From NCBI RefSeq assembly GCF_001544615.1, contig NZ_FCNV02000014.1:1-64000 (forward strand): 64,000 nt of DNA. Reading direction: 5' to 3'. Source of the stretch: Caballeronia concitans (GTDB lineage Bacteria; Pseudomonadota; Gammaproteobacteria; Burkholderiales; Burkholderiaceae). Each line of letters opens with the position of its first letter. Within the stretch, counting starts at the first letter, position 1. The notes under the pieces are model-generated. The model was not told the origin of the DNA and did not search any database. It saw nothing but the letters and a program-made list of their open reading frames with translations. Shown piece after piece: positions 38,228 through 46,556 of this stretch. The translations under genes and the position numbers were made by a program.

Positions 38228-38620
38228 ATGGCACGCGAAATCATTCGTGTGGAACCGTTGTCCAGCTGGCTCGAGCGCTGGAAGGCGCCGACCTCCGTTG
38301 CCACGCGTCATGGCGACACGGTCTACGTGTCCGGTCTTCCGCCCTTCGATCCGCAGACCGGCGAAGTGCTCGATGCGCCCATCGAACAGCAGACGCAACG
38401 CGTGCTGGAGCAACTGAAGCTGTGCGTCGAGACGGCGGGATCGTCGCTGGATCAGGTGCTCAAGTGCAATGTCTATTGCACGTCGGTCGAACTGTTTCCC
38501 GTCGTCAACGAGATCTATGCGCGCTTCTTCGGACCGGAGCCGCCTGCCCGCATCTTCATCAACGTGCCCGCATGGCCCGGACGTTTCGACATCGAGATCG
38601 ACTGCGTGGCAGCGGTCTAA
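38228..38620 (+). CDS. RidA/YjgF-family protein
   Basis: 130 residues from ATG 38228 with AAGGAG 7 bp upstream; earlier in-frame codons to 38138 lack an RBS. The chorismate-mutase-like RidA fold is seen in SVATRHGDTVYVSGLPPFDPQTGEV, TQRVLEQLKLCVETAGSSLDQVLKCNVY and PARIFINVPAWPGRFDIEIDCVA. In classical RidA the active-site Arg lies in the PARxxxxV segment; PARIFINV fits. Such enzymes hydrolyse reactive enamines or imines from PLP enzymes. This variant, with GLPPFDP, belongs to a side branch of unknown substrate. It stands alone. Confidence 0.88.
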   Translation: MAREIIRVEPLSSWLERWKAPTSVATRHGDTVYVSGLPPFDPQTGEVLDAPIEQQTQRVLEQLKLCVETAGSSLDQVLKCNVYCTSVELFPVVNEIYARFFGPEPPARIFINVPAWPGRFDIEIDCVAAV

Positions 38621-38656
38621 GCCAGAGGTGTGCATCATCGCGACTCACTCGATATT

Positions 38657-38705
38657 CGAAGGCGGTTATTAACGGCAGCCTTCGCGCCGACTTTAGGGTT
38701 TTTTA
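38657..38705 (+). terminator. Possible Rho-independent terminator after the RidA gene
   Basis: CGAAGGC at 38657-38663 pairs with GCCTTCG at 38678-38684 around a 14-base loop. A run of six T follows at 38699-38704. The gap between stem and T run is long, so function is uncertain. Confidence 0.4.
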
Positions 38706-38776
38706 TCTGGCGAGCCGTTCGCCGGGAACATCTTTCAATTCTCTGTAAAAACGCGCCAAAAAAACTTCAGACGATT

Positions 38777-38793
38777 CTTATCGAATTGATAAG
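38777..38793. promoter_or_regulatory. Operator-like inverted repeat before the exported-protein operon
   Basis: CTTATC at 38777-38782 and GATAAG at 38788-38793 flank GAATT. A further CTTATC copy lies at 38807-38812. The surrounding 38750-38830 is the most AT-rich stretch nearby, as expected for a promoter. It lies 244 bp before the lipoprotein gene that starts the operon. The 416-bp gap holds no gene I can support. Confidence 0.45.
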
Positions 38794-39036
38794 CACATGA
38801 TATGCTCTTATCCAACTCAGAAAGATAAACATCGCATGAGCGCACGGGGTGAGTGGCTAATCAGTAAGTCGTGATACTGCGCGGGGTCCAGACATTTCGC
38901 TGAGAGAAAGCTTTCGCTTTAATTAGACATCCAAAAGAATTCGAGGCTCATACGAGGGCCGGCTGTAGTCACTAGCAGAACACGAACAAAAGCACCTCAG
39001 GTGCAGCACGATTTTCCAGTACGGGGAGACCAACCC

Positions 39037-39534
39037 ATGCAGTTTCGCAGCATTCATGTTGCGCCGCTTCTGCTCGCCCTCGCGCTTGGCGTGTCGGCGT
39101 GCAAAGACAGCGAGAAAAGCCAGTCCACGCGTGAAGGCGACGTCCCGGTGACCGTCGCGACGGTGCGCACAGAACTCGAACACAAGAACTTCGGCCAGGC
39201 GGCATCGCTCGCCGACAAACTCACTGCCTCCAATCCGAACGATGTCGATGCCTGGATGATCGCCGCCGACGCGCGTTCGGCAGTGGGCAATCGCATCGAC
39301 GCGCTGGCTGCGCTGGAAAGCGCGATGAATCACGGCATGCGCGACATCACGCGCCTCGATGCCGATTCCTATCTCGATCCGCTTCGGTCGTCGAGCGAAT
39401 ACGAAGCGCTGCTCATGCGCTTCGGGCTCATGCGGCCGCTCGCGAAGGCCGGCGATACCTCGATCGTCGAAACGTCGACAGGCACGGTGGTGCGTGCCGG
39501 CGACGTGTCCGTCTCTCTTCCGAACGACAAGTAA
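39037..39534 (+). CDS. Exported-operon gene A: lipoprotein with TPR-like helices
   Basis: 165 residues from ATG 39037 behind GGGGAGACC. The lipobox LGVSAC predicts attachment at Cys22, with K-D following, a residue pair that permits inner-membrane retention in enterobacteria. The mature part has helical pairs resembling a short TPR: VRTELEHKNFGQAASLADKLTASNPNDVDAWMIAADARSAVG, given here as one continuous region around residues 45-85, then a second unit with ALAALESAMNHG. It ends in a Thr/Val-rich strand region. No family I can name. First gene of a tight run; the next gene starts 18 bp later. Confidence 0.8.
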   Translation: MQFRSIHVAPLLLALALGVSACKDSEKSQSTREGDVPVTVATVRTELEHKNFGQAASLADKLTASNPNDVDAWMIAADARSAVGNRIDALAALESAMNHGMRDITRLDADSYLDPLRSSSEYEALLMRFGLMRPLAKAGDTSIVETSTGTVVRAGDVSVSLPNDK

Positions 39535-39552
39535 TCCATCACACGCAACGAC

Positions 39553-41190
39553 ATGACTTTCTTCAAACAGAAACTGCTGAGCGTCGCGGTCGCGGCGCTC
39601 GTCATCACGCCTTGCGCCCACGCGCTCGATATCGAGGCACGCGGCGTCGGTTCCGCTGCGATCACGGGCGACGTCAACTCCGTGCGTACCGTGGCGCTGC
39701 GTCAGGCGAAGCGCAATGCGGTGCTGTCCGCGCTCGACAGGGTCGTCGGCGCGGGAACGAGCCGCAACGCCGACGTGCAGGCGAAGCTCGACGACCTCGT
39801 CGTGCAGATCGGCGACGAAGCGTTCTATGACGTCACACCGAGTTCCGCCGACGGCCAGTATCAGGTCAAGGTGACGCTTCGCATGGACGACAAGGCGCTG
39901 CGCAGCGAGATCAGCGATCTCGGTCTCGCGCTGAACACGAACGCCACGCGCAGTCAGCCGATTCTCGTGATGATGGACGAGTTCTTCACCACGCCGACCA
40001 ATCTTCGCGCCCCGCTCGAAGAACTCACTGAATTCCGCCACGAAGCCGGCTCGCATTACAACGAAAAGGAAGCCGCGTCGAGTTCGAAACATGCCGCGTA
40101 TGCGGCGAGCAGCGATGCCGCTTATGCGTCGAAGGAACAGGTCGCGTTCGCCGTGAACGACAAGTCGGCCAATCACGTGAACGCTGCGTACAACGCGAAC
40201 GTCGCGGGCGCCGCGCAAGACAGCTACGGAAACGCGGCGGCAATGTCCGCGAGCGGCTCGGGCCGGCTCGATGCTTCGAGCCAGAACAGTCATCAGGCGG
40301 CGGGCGCAGCGTCCCGTCAGGTGGCCGCTGCGGCGAGCAGCCGGGTCGCGGCGGCGTCATCGTCGAATTCGGCTTACGCGCATAACGTGAACGCCGAAGA
40401 TCACGACAACACGTACTTCCGCAAGCTCGTGAAGTACCAGCCGCAAAACACCGGACCCGACCGCAAGAACTACACGTATAACGAGCTGAAAGGCCAGCTC
40501 GGCGATCTCGACATCAAGGTGCTCGACAACGCGATCTTCAAGAGCCGCTACTTCGGCGACCGCGCCATCACGCTGGATCAGTTGGAGAACGGCGCGGAAC
40601 TCACCAAGTACGTCGACTACGCGCGCAAGGACGCGACGGCCGACTATCTGATGATCGGCTCGTCGGTGATCTACGATCTCGGCGTCGATAAAAACTCGGG
40701 CCAGGAGTCGTGCACGGGCGTCGCCAGCACGAAGACGTTCTCGACCAAGACCGGCGAAGACATCGGCTCCGCCACGCAATCGGAAGCCGCGATCGGCGCA
40801 TCGCCGGACGATTGCCGCGCACGCCTCGCCGTCAAGCTCGCGGGCAGCCTCGGCAATCAGGTCGGCAAGCGCATTCAGGAGTTCGTCAAGAAGCGCACGA
40901 TGTACGGCGCCGAATACACGATCCGTCTCACGGGCGACAATCTTCCGCTCATGACGCGCACGGCATTCGGCCAGGCGCTGAAGTCGGTGCCGGGTCTCGA
41001 CAAGGCCACGCAGCGTCAGGCCGGCGCCGGCCAGGTGGAAATGATCGCGACGTATCGCGGCAGCGATCCGCTCGATCAGGCAATCGCGATGGCGCTCGGC
41101 ACCAACCCGCAGTTCGCGAGCCTCGATTCGGCCGTGGACGGCAACGTCATCACGCTGTGCATGAACGGCTGCAAGAAGGCGGTGCACTGA
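39553..41190 (+). CDS. Exported-operon gene B: FlgT-N-like protein with long Ala/Ser-rich insert
   Basis: 545 residues. A signal peptide ends CAHA. Residues ~26-120 resemble the N-terminal domain of the flagellar outer-membrane ring protein FlgT (ARGVGSAAITGDVNSVRTVALRQAKRNAV, split over strand and helix; then VKVTLRMDDKAL). Residues ~172-280 are low-complexity, built from Ala, Ser, Asn, Tyr and His (SSKHAAYAASSDAAYASK and similar). Residues 285-545 form a second folded domain with a Cys in QESCTG, another in DDCRAR and two in LCMNGC. No flagellar gene is nearby. The stop is one base before the next ATG, so translation is coupled. Function unknown. Confidence 0.85.
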   Translation: MTFFKQKLLSVAVAALVITPCAHALDIEARGVGSAAITGDVNSVRTVALRQAKRNAVLSALDRVVGAGTSRNADVQAKLDDLVVQIGDEAFYDVTPSSADGQYQVKVTLRMDDKALRSEISDLGLALNTNATRSQPILVMMDEFFTTPTNLRAPLEELTEFRHEAGSHYNEKEAASSSKHAAYAASSDAAYASKEQVAFAVNDKSANHVNAAYNANVAGAAQDSYGNAAAMSASGSGRLDASSQNSHQAAGAASRQVAAAASSRVAAASSSNSAYAHNVNAEDHDNTYFRKLVKYQPQNTGPDRKNYTYNELKGQLGDLDIKVLDNAIFKSRYFGDRAITLDQLENGAELTKYVDYARKDATADYLMIGSSVIYDLGVDKNSGQESCTGVASTKTFSTKTGEDIGSATQSEAAIGASPDDCRARLAVKLAGSLGNQVGKRIQEFVKKRTMYGAEYTIRLTGDNLPLMTRTAFGQALKSVPGLDKATQRQAGAGQVEMIATYRGSDPLDQAIAMALGTNPQFASLDSAVDGNVITLCMNGCKKAVH

Positions 41191-41191
41191 G

Positions 41192-43210
41192 ATGCGCACG
41201 AAAGTTTCCGCACTGATCGCCGCGCTCGCTTTAATAGGCGTGCCGCACGCGCAGGCCGCGCAATCGGTCGGCCTGTATGTCGTGCCCGGCATCTTCTTCG
41301 ACGACGTCGCGCCCGGCTCCGATCGCACCGCATCGGCGAGCAGCAAGATCGATCCCGGCTTTCGCGCATCGCTCGATATCGGGCAGACGGTCGCGCTGCT
41401 TCAGCAACGCGCACAGGCGCATTTCTCCGCGCTCGAACCGACCATCGACAGCAAGAACCGTCTGCGCACGCTGGCCTTGTCCGTGCAGGTGACGCGCGTC
41501 TCGCGCTATCAGATCGACAAGAGCGACGGCACGACGGACGTCTACTTGCCGATCACGCTGAGCGTGTACTTCAGCAATCCGGTCACGGGCGAAGTGCTGC
41601 AGTCGTTCAGTCAAACGCGCTATGACGTGATGACCGTGCAGCAATCGCTGTCACACGCCGATCTCGATGCGAAGGTCGCCGCGGCGTATCGCGCAGGTTT
41701 CGCCGCGCTGCTCGACAGCACGCTCACGGCGGCATCGAGCCAGTTCAGTCCGTACGTCATCGAAGCGACCGTGGCGGACACGTGGCGCGGCTTCACGCTG
41801 CTCGACAAGGGATCGCAGTCGGGCATCGGCAAGGGCGACGTGCTCGATGCCGGCGACGCCGAAGTGCGCGTGGTCTACGCCGGCCAGAGTTACGCGGTCG
41901 CGGTTCCGGTGCTCGGCAAGCCCGCGAGCGGCGCGGTGTTCAGCCGCCCCGGCACGATGGCGCTCTCCGACGTGCGCAAGCCGCGCGTGCTGGCGATCGT
42001 GAGCGATGGCAACAGCGACCTGTCCGATGCCGTCAGCACGCAGCTTTTCACCGACCGCCTCGGCAGTAACGCGCCGTTCGCCACGCTGCCGCTCAACGCG
42101 AACTTCAGTCAGGTGCAGGCGTCGATCGACAGCCATACCGGAATCGGTCATGACGTGAGCGGCAAACGCGCGCTGCCGAACTACTTTATCCGCATGGTGT
42201 TGCCGCCCGCGCGTCACTACACGCTCGCGACCAATCTCGCCTACAAGACGCAGCAGCACTATCAGGCGTGGGCGTTCGCGGAACTCGTATCGAAAGACGG
42301 GCGCGTGCTGTATGCAGCGGACGTGGATCAGCGCATCGACGATACCGTGACCAATCAATCCGGCTTCAACGTCGCGGACAGAAAGGAAGTAATCCTTAAG
42401 AATGCGCTCAGCGATCTCGCCGACCGCTTCGCGAAAGAGGTGCGCTTCAAGCCGGTGACGCTGAACGTGACCGATGCATCGTCCGATACGTTTCAGATCG
42501 ACGATCCCGGCATGAACCTGCAGCCCGGCGACAGCTTTCAGGTGTCGCACGACGCGGGCCGTCCGGGGAACATCACCGAACACGTGCTCGTGCCGACGTG
42601 GGAAGCGCGCGTCGTGAGCCGCAACGGCAATACCGTCGTCGCGTCCACGGACCTCGCCGTCGCGGGCGATCCGCCGCGCCCTTCGCGTGGCGATGTCGTG
42701 CTGCTGGACGGCATTGCGAACGCATCGGCGAGCGCGCAGCGGCTGGCGTTCTGTCCGTCGGACAAGAATCAGATCGGCTCGGTCACGCTCGATCGCTTCA
42801 ACCAGCTCGCGTATGCAAGCGCGACGCGTGCGCCCATCACGCTCGTCGATCCCACGCTCGCGGCGCTCGTCAAGGCACGCGTGAACGGCACGACCGGTTT
42901 CTCGACGACGCTCGAACTCAAGCCGGCCGTCTATGACCGCTGCCTCCAGGCGCTGAACCGCATCGATCAGAAAGACCAGCATTGCGAAAGCGGCGCATGC
43001 GCGACCGTCTACAACGTGCGTCTCGCGTACCGTCAGAAAGCGGGCGACACGGTCGCGGGGCAAGCCATTCTCGAACATGGCTTCACGACGAACGCGTATC
43101 CGGCCTCGACCGACAAGTCGAATATCGCCGAACTACAGAACGTGGATCTCGACGCGGACACGCGCTCGGGTCTCGATGGTGTCATGAAGCAACTCCTCAA
43201 AACCAACTAG
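41192..43210 (+). CDS. Exported-operon gene C: large periplasmic repeat protein
   Basis: 672 residues with a signal peptide ending HAQA. It looks multi-domain. An N-terminal region (about 25-190) carries VQVTRVSRYQID and TDVYLPITLSVYFSNPVTGEVLQSF. Two or three small barrel-like units each hold a Gly-Asp turn: QSGIGKGDVLDAG near 212, NLQPGDSFQVS near 446 and PSRGDVVLLDG near 500. Such 'GD' turns occur in the C-terminal domain of FlgT-like proteins. The last part has Cys pairs (DQKDQHCESGACATVY). I cannot assign a family; the layout suggests a rim or ring component in the periplasm working with gene B. Confidence 0.83.
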   Translation: MRTKVSALIAALALIGVPHAQAAQSVGLYVVPGIFFDDVAPGSDRTASASSKIDPGFRASLDIGQTVALLQQRAQAHFSALEPTIDSKNRLRTLALSVQVTRVSRYQIDKSDGTTDVYLPITLSVYFSNPVTGEVLQSFSQTRYDVMTVQQSLSHADLDAKVAAAYRAGFAALLDSTLTAASSQFSPYVIEATVADTWRGFTLLDKGSQSGIGKGDVLDAGDAEVRVVYAGQSYAVAVPVLGKPASGAVFSRPGTMALSDVRKPRVLAIVSDGNSDLSDAVSTQLFTDRLGSNAPFATLPLNANFSQVQASIDSHTGIGHDVSGKRALPNYFIRMVLPPARHYTLATNLAYKTQQHYQAWAFAELVSKDGRVLYAADVDQRIDDTVTNQSGFNVADRKEVILKNALSDLADRFAKEVRFKPVTLNVTDASSDTFQIDDPGMNLQPGDSFQVSHDAGRPGNITEHVLVPTWEARVVSRNGNTVVASTDLAVAGDPPRPSRGDVVLLDGIANASASAQRLAFCPSDKNQIGSVTLDRFNQLAYASATRAPITLVDPTLAALVKARVNGTTGFSTTLELKPAVYDRCLQALNRIDQKDQHCESGACATVYNVRLAYRQKAGDTVAGQAILEHGFTTNAYPASTDKSNIAELQNVDLDADTRSGLDGVMKQLLKTN

Positions 43211-43236
43211 AAATAACTCTCACGGGAACACATCGC

Positions 43237-43926
43237 ATGAAAACCTACTCCGCATTGCTCGGCGCCCTCATCGTGACCGGCCTCGCCACCCAGATGCCGC
43301 AAGCCAACGCTTTCGGCCTCGGCAATCTGACCTCGGCGATTCCGGGTGTGGGCGGCAGCGCATCGGCGAGCACGGTGACCGGCTCCGACATCGATCTCTT
43401 CATCAAGACCGCGCAGGACGCGGACACGATGATCGCCACGTCGTCGCGCTACATTTTCCGCGCGATCGAAGGCAAGGAAGCCATCGCGAAGCAGGAAGCC
43501 GAACTTGCAGCGGCGAACGCGATCGCCGATCCGGCCGAGAAGGCCGCGGCCATCAACAAGATTCGCGAAGACGAAGCGACGGCCGTTCAGAAGGCGCTGG
43601 CAAGCAGCGACATTCAGCAGAAGCTCGCCGCGATGAACAAGGATCAGTTGAAGGCGTTCGGCAACGCGGCATTCACCTACTTCCTGGGCGTGCTGAAGGA
43701 CAAGCAACTGGCCGACGGAAGCCGCGCGCTCGTGACCGGCGTCGCCGCGAATCCGATGCTGCTCCCGCGTCTCGCCGCACTGAAGGATGTCGCCACGTCC
43801 GTGAGCGCGCAGGCCGTCAGCACCGCGAAGATCGGCGAAGGTCTGGTTCGTCTGTCGAGCACGGGCAAGATTGCCGCGCTGCCGAAGTCGGCTTCCGAAG
43901 ATCAGAAGCCGGTCGAAACGCTGTAA
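43237..43926 (+). CDS. Exported-operon gene D: secreted helical protein
   Basis: 229 residues from ATG 43237 (weak GGGA upstream). A signal peptide ends QANA. A Gly/Ser-rich linker (LTSAIPGVGGSASAS) precedes a nearly all-helical body: DIDLFIKTAQDADTMIATSS, KEAIAKQEAELAAANAI, DPAEKAAAINKIREDEATAVQKAL and RLAALKDVATSVSAQAVSTA. No Cys in the mature part. No family recognised; it resembles a helical chaperone or scaffold. It follows gene C by 26 bp. Confidence 0.8.
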   Translation: MKTYSALLGALIVTGLATQMPQANAFGLGNLTSAIPGVGGSASASTVTGSDIDLFIKTAQDADTMIATSSRYIFRAIEGKEAIAKQEAELAAANAIADPAEKAAAINKIREDEATAVQKALASSDIQQKLAAMNKDQLKAFGNAAFTYFLGVLKDKQLADGSRALVTGVAANPMLLPRLAALKDVATSVSAQAVSTAKIGEGLVRLSSTGKIAALPKSASEDQKPVETL

Positions 43927-43950
43927 GCGTCAATCGGCAATTCATCGATC

Positions 43951-43984
43951 GAGCGTGAATCCGACATCGTCCGGATTCACGCTC
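43951..43984 (+). promoter_or_regulatory. 13-bp perfect hairpin between genes D and E
   Basis: GAGCGTGAATCCG at 43951-43963 pairs perfectly with CGGATTCACGCTC at 43972-43984 around ACATCGTC. No T run follows. It could be a partial terminator, an mRNA processing or stability hairpin that lowers or separates expression of gene E, or a protein-binding site. Confidence 0.55.
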
Positions 43985-44020
43985 GCGCATCCAGATCATT
44001 CGATTCGATAGCAGGACATC

Positions 44021-44359
44021 ATGAAGAGACTCACGTTCGCGGCGGCCATCGTTCTTTCGGCGTTGTCGATCAACGCGCACGCCGAGATGCGCTGCGGGAT
44101 CATCACCAACACACTCCCCGGCGGCGATCTGGTGCTGGACGATCGCGACGCTGCCTGGACGCTCGACCAGAACGGCGTGCCCGACAACATGCCTCCTACC
44201 AATCGCGGTGAGCAATGCGGCTGCGTCACCGGCACGACGGACGCACAGACGCACACGTTCACCAGCGTGACGGGCGGCAAGCTGAAGCCGATGAAAGTCT
44301 GCGATGCAGACAAGAAACTCACTCAGGCATTCAAGGCGCGATATCACCTGGCCAATTGA
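44021..44359 (+). CDS. Exported DUF4087-like protein
   Basis: 112 residues from ATG 44021. A signal peptide ends INAHA. The mature protein follows the DUF4087 pattern: EMRCGIITNTLPGG, then LDDRDAAWTLDQNGVP, then a Cys pair QCGC and a C-terminal KPMKVCDAD. Four cysteines could make two disulfides in the periplasm. Function of the family is unknown. It follows the exported operon after the hairpin, 94 bp from gene D, and may be its last gene. Confidence 0.75.
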   Translation: MKRLTFAAAIVLSALSINAHAEMRCGIITNTLPGGDLVLDDRDAAWTLDQNGVPDNMPPTNRGEQCGCVTGTTDAQTHTFTSVTGGKLKPMKVCDADKKLTQAFKARYHLAN

Positions 44360-44551
44360 AACGCGGCTGCGTCTCGCACAAATCCGTTCCTCGACATTCC
44401 TTATGAGCCGCTTAAGAAAGGCTTGGCACTAGAAAAATAAAAACGCGAAATAAAAGCGAACTGAAAGTCCTTGTTCATCGACTCGCCGCATTTCCAAAGC
44501 ACAGTAACCGACTTCCGCAAGACGTTCATCAACAGCAAACGGAGTCGAGGC

Positions 44552-46270
44552 ATGAGGAAGACGAACAAGCGCGCAGTCCCGCAACGCCCCATCGCCGCCG
44601 CGATCCTCGCGGTGGCCGCATTGCATGCGTCGATTGCAATGGCAGGCGACGACGATCATCGCGGCCACGATCGCGACAACAACCATGCCCACGCGATCAA
44701 GCATGTGATGCTCATCAGCTTCGACGGCATGCACGAGCAGGACGTGGCGCGATGCATCGCGTCCAATACGTGTCCCAACATCGCGCTGCTGGCAAAGGAC
44801 GGCACGACTTACACGAACGCGCATACGCCCGGCCTGTCGGATTCGTTTCCGGGACTCGCCGCGCTCGTGACGGGCGGCTCGCCCAAGACCGCCGGACTCT
44901 TCTATGACGTGTCCTACGACCGCACGCTCTACTCGCCGTCGGACTCGAATTGCACCGGTCCGCAAGGCTGGAACGTGGTCTTCGATGAAACCACCGGCAT
45001 CGATGCGAAGAATGGCGGCGCGCTCACGCATCTCGATGGCGGCGGCGCGTTCAATCCGCAGGCCATTCCGCATGCGAAGGTCAATGGCGTGTGCAAGCCG
45101 GTGTATCCGCACGACTATGTGAAGACGAATACCGTTTTCGAGGCGATCAAGGCGGGCGTGCCGAACGCGCGCACCGCGTGGGCCGACAAGCATGCATGGG
45201 GTTATGACTGGCTCAACGGACCGTCGGGCGCGGGCGTCGATGATCTGATGCGCACGGAGATCAACTCCATTGATCCGAAGACGCAGACGGACTACACCGA
45301 CGTCTATACCCATACCGAAGTGTTCGACGATCTGCATGTGCAGGCGTTGATCAATCAGATCGATGGCAAAGATTCCGCGGGCACGGCATCGGCCGCTGTG
45401 CCGACGCTCTTCGGCGCGAACTTCCAGACGTTGAGCGTGGCGCAGAAGGCGCCAGTCGCGAAGAGCGGCGGCTATCTCGATGCGAGCTTCACGCCGGGAA
45501 CGCAAGTGAGCGCGGCCATCAAGTATGTCGATGCATCGCTCGGCCGCATCGTGGCGGAACTGAAGCAGCGCAATCTCTATCAGTCGACCGCGATTGTCGT
45601 GACGTCCAAGCATGGTCAGTCGCCGGCGGATCACAGCAAGCTCGTCAAGAACGGCGACACGCTTTCCAAGCTGCTTCAGACGAACAATTATCTCGATCCC
45701 AACGGCAACTACGGCCAGAACGCGACGAAGAGCGGCAATCTGAACGACGGCACCGGGCTCGTCAATACCGGCTTCGCGCAAACGGACGACGTCGGGCTCA
45801 TCTGGCTGCGCGATCAGCATCAGCTTGCGCAGGTCGTCAAGACGCTGAAGGACAATCTGAGCTGCAACGCGCCCGGCATCTGCGCCGATGGTCCGTATGC
45901 ATATCTGCTCTATGGTCCGCGCATGACGGCCGCATTCGGCGATCCGCGTGAAGGCCGCACGCCCGATATCATCGTGCAGCCGAATCCGGGCGTGATCTAT
46001 ACGTCGAGCACATCGAAGGACGCGGAACACGGCGGCAATGCACCGGACGACAATCATCTCGCACTCGTGGTCTATGCGCCCGGCGGCAAGCACGCGGGCG
46101 GCACGGTGAACGATCGCGTGCTGACGACGCAAGTCGCCCCCACGATGCTGAATCTGCTCGGCGTGGATGCGAAGCGTCTGCACTCGGTCGTGGCCGAAGG
46201 CACGCAAGCGCTGCCGGGCTTCGATGGCGATCACGGTCATGATCACGATCGCGATCACGACCGCGACTGA
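44552..46270 (+). CDS. Exported alkaline-phosphatase-superfamily hydrolase
   Basis: 572 residues from ATG 44552, GGAG 7 bp upstream. A signal peptide ends SIAMA. The phosphodiesterase/nucleotide-pyrophosphatase type of the superfamily is seen in HVMLISFDGMHEQDV (metal Asp), the nucleophile region HTPGLSDSFPGLAALVTGG, VTSKHGQSP for a metal His, and DDNHLALVVYAPG near the end. The mature N-terminus and C-terminus are both rich in His and Asp (DDDHRGHDRDNNHAHA; HGHDHDRDHDRD), likely metal-binding tails. Substrate unknown: a phosphodiester or pyrophosphate. A 192-bp gap separates it from the DUF4087 gene. Confidence 0.88.
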   Translation: MRKTNKRAVPQRPIAAAILAVAALHASIAMAGDDDHRGHDRDNNHAHAIKHVMLISFDGMHEQDVARCIASNTCPNIALLAKDGTTYTNAHTPGLSDSFPGLAALVTGGSPKTAGLFYDVSYDRTLYSPSDSNCTGPQGWNVVFDETTGIDAKNGGALTHLDGGGAFNPQAIPHAKVNGVCKPVYPHDYVKTNTVFEAIKAGVPNARTAWADKHAWGYDWLNGPSGAGVDDLMRTEINSIDPKTQTDYTDVYTHTEVFDDLHVQALINQIDGKDSAGTASAAVPTLFGANFQTLSVAQKAPVAKSGGYLDASFTPGTQVSAAIKYVDASLGRIVAELKQRNLYQSTAIVVTSKHGQSPADHSKLVKNGDTLSKLLQTNNYLDPNGNYGQNATKSGNLNDGTGLVNTGFAQTDDVGLIWLRDQHQLAQVVKTLKDNLSCNAPGICADGPYAYLLYGPRMTAAFGDPREGRTPDIIVQPNPGVIYTSSTSKDAEHGGNAPDDNHLALVVYAPGGKHAGGTVNDRVLTTQVAPTMLNLLGVDAKRLHSVVAEGTQALPGFDGDHGHDHDRDHDRD

Positions 46271-46556
46271 TCGCTCCATGCGAATCAGCGGCTGAAAAAG
46301 CACCGTCGCGGCGCGCTCGCGGGCGCGTCGTGATGGTACGTTGCATCGCCAAGACACCCTTAGCCACCGGCATCGATGAGTAGAAATTTCATATGAACAC
46401 AAAAGGTGACGGAACAAATACCTAGAGCGCTCGCGGTAAAAGCATGCTAGATGCGTCGCGCTAAGACTTTCTTAAGTAATGGTTGACTAAACTTTGAGCA
46501 CTTCAACGAGCGAAGCAATATCCGCTTCTGCACTCGTTCTCTCAAGCGGAGCATCC

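Noticed and set aside
38923-40293. 456-codon minus-strand frame opposite exported-operon genes A and B
   Set aside because: It spans two plus-strand genes with proper signals and has no domain of its own.
41651-43078. 475-codon minus-strand frame opposite exported-operon gene C
   Set aside because: Same antisense bias; gene C has a signal peptide and coupled start.
44429-46417. 662-codon minus-strand frame opposite the phosphatase gene
   Set aside because: It is Arg/His-rich with no domain, overlaps a clear enzyme gene completely, and arises from G/C-biased third positions.
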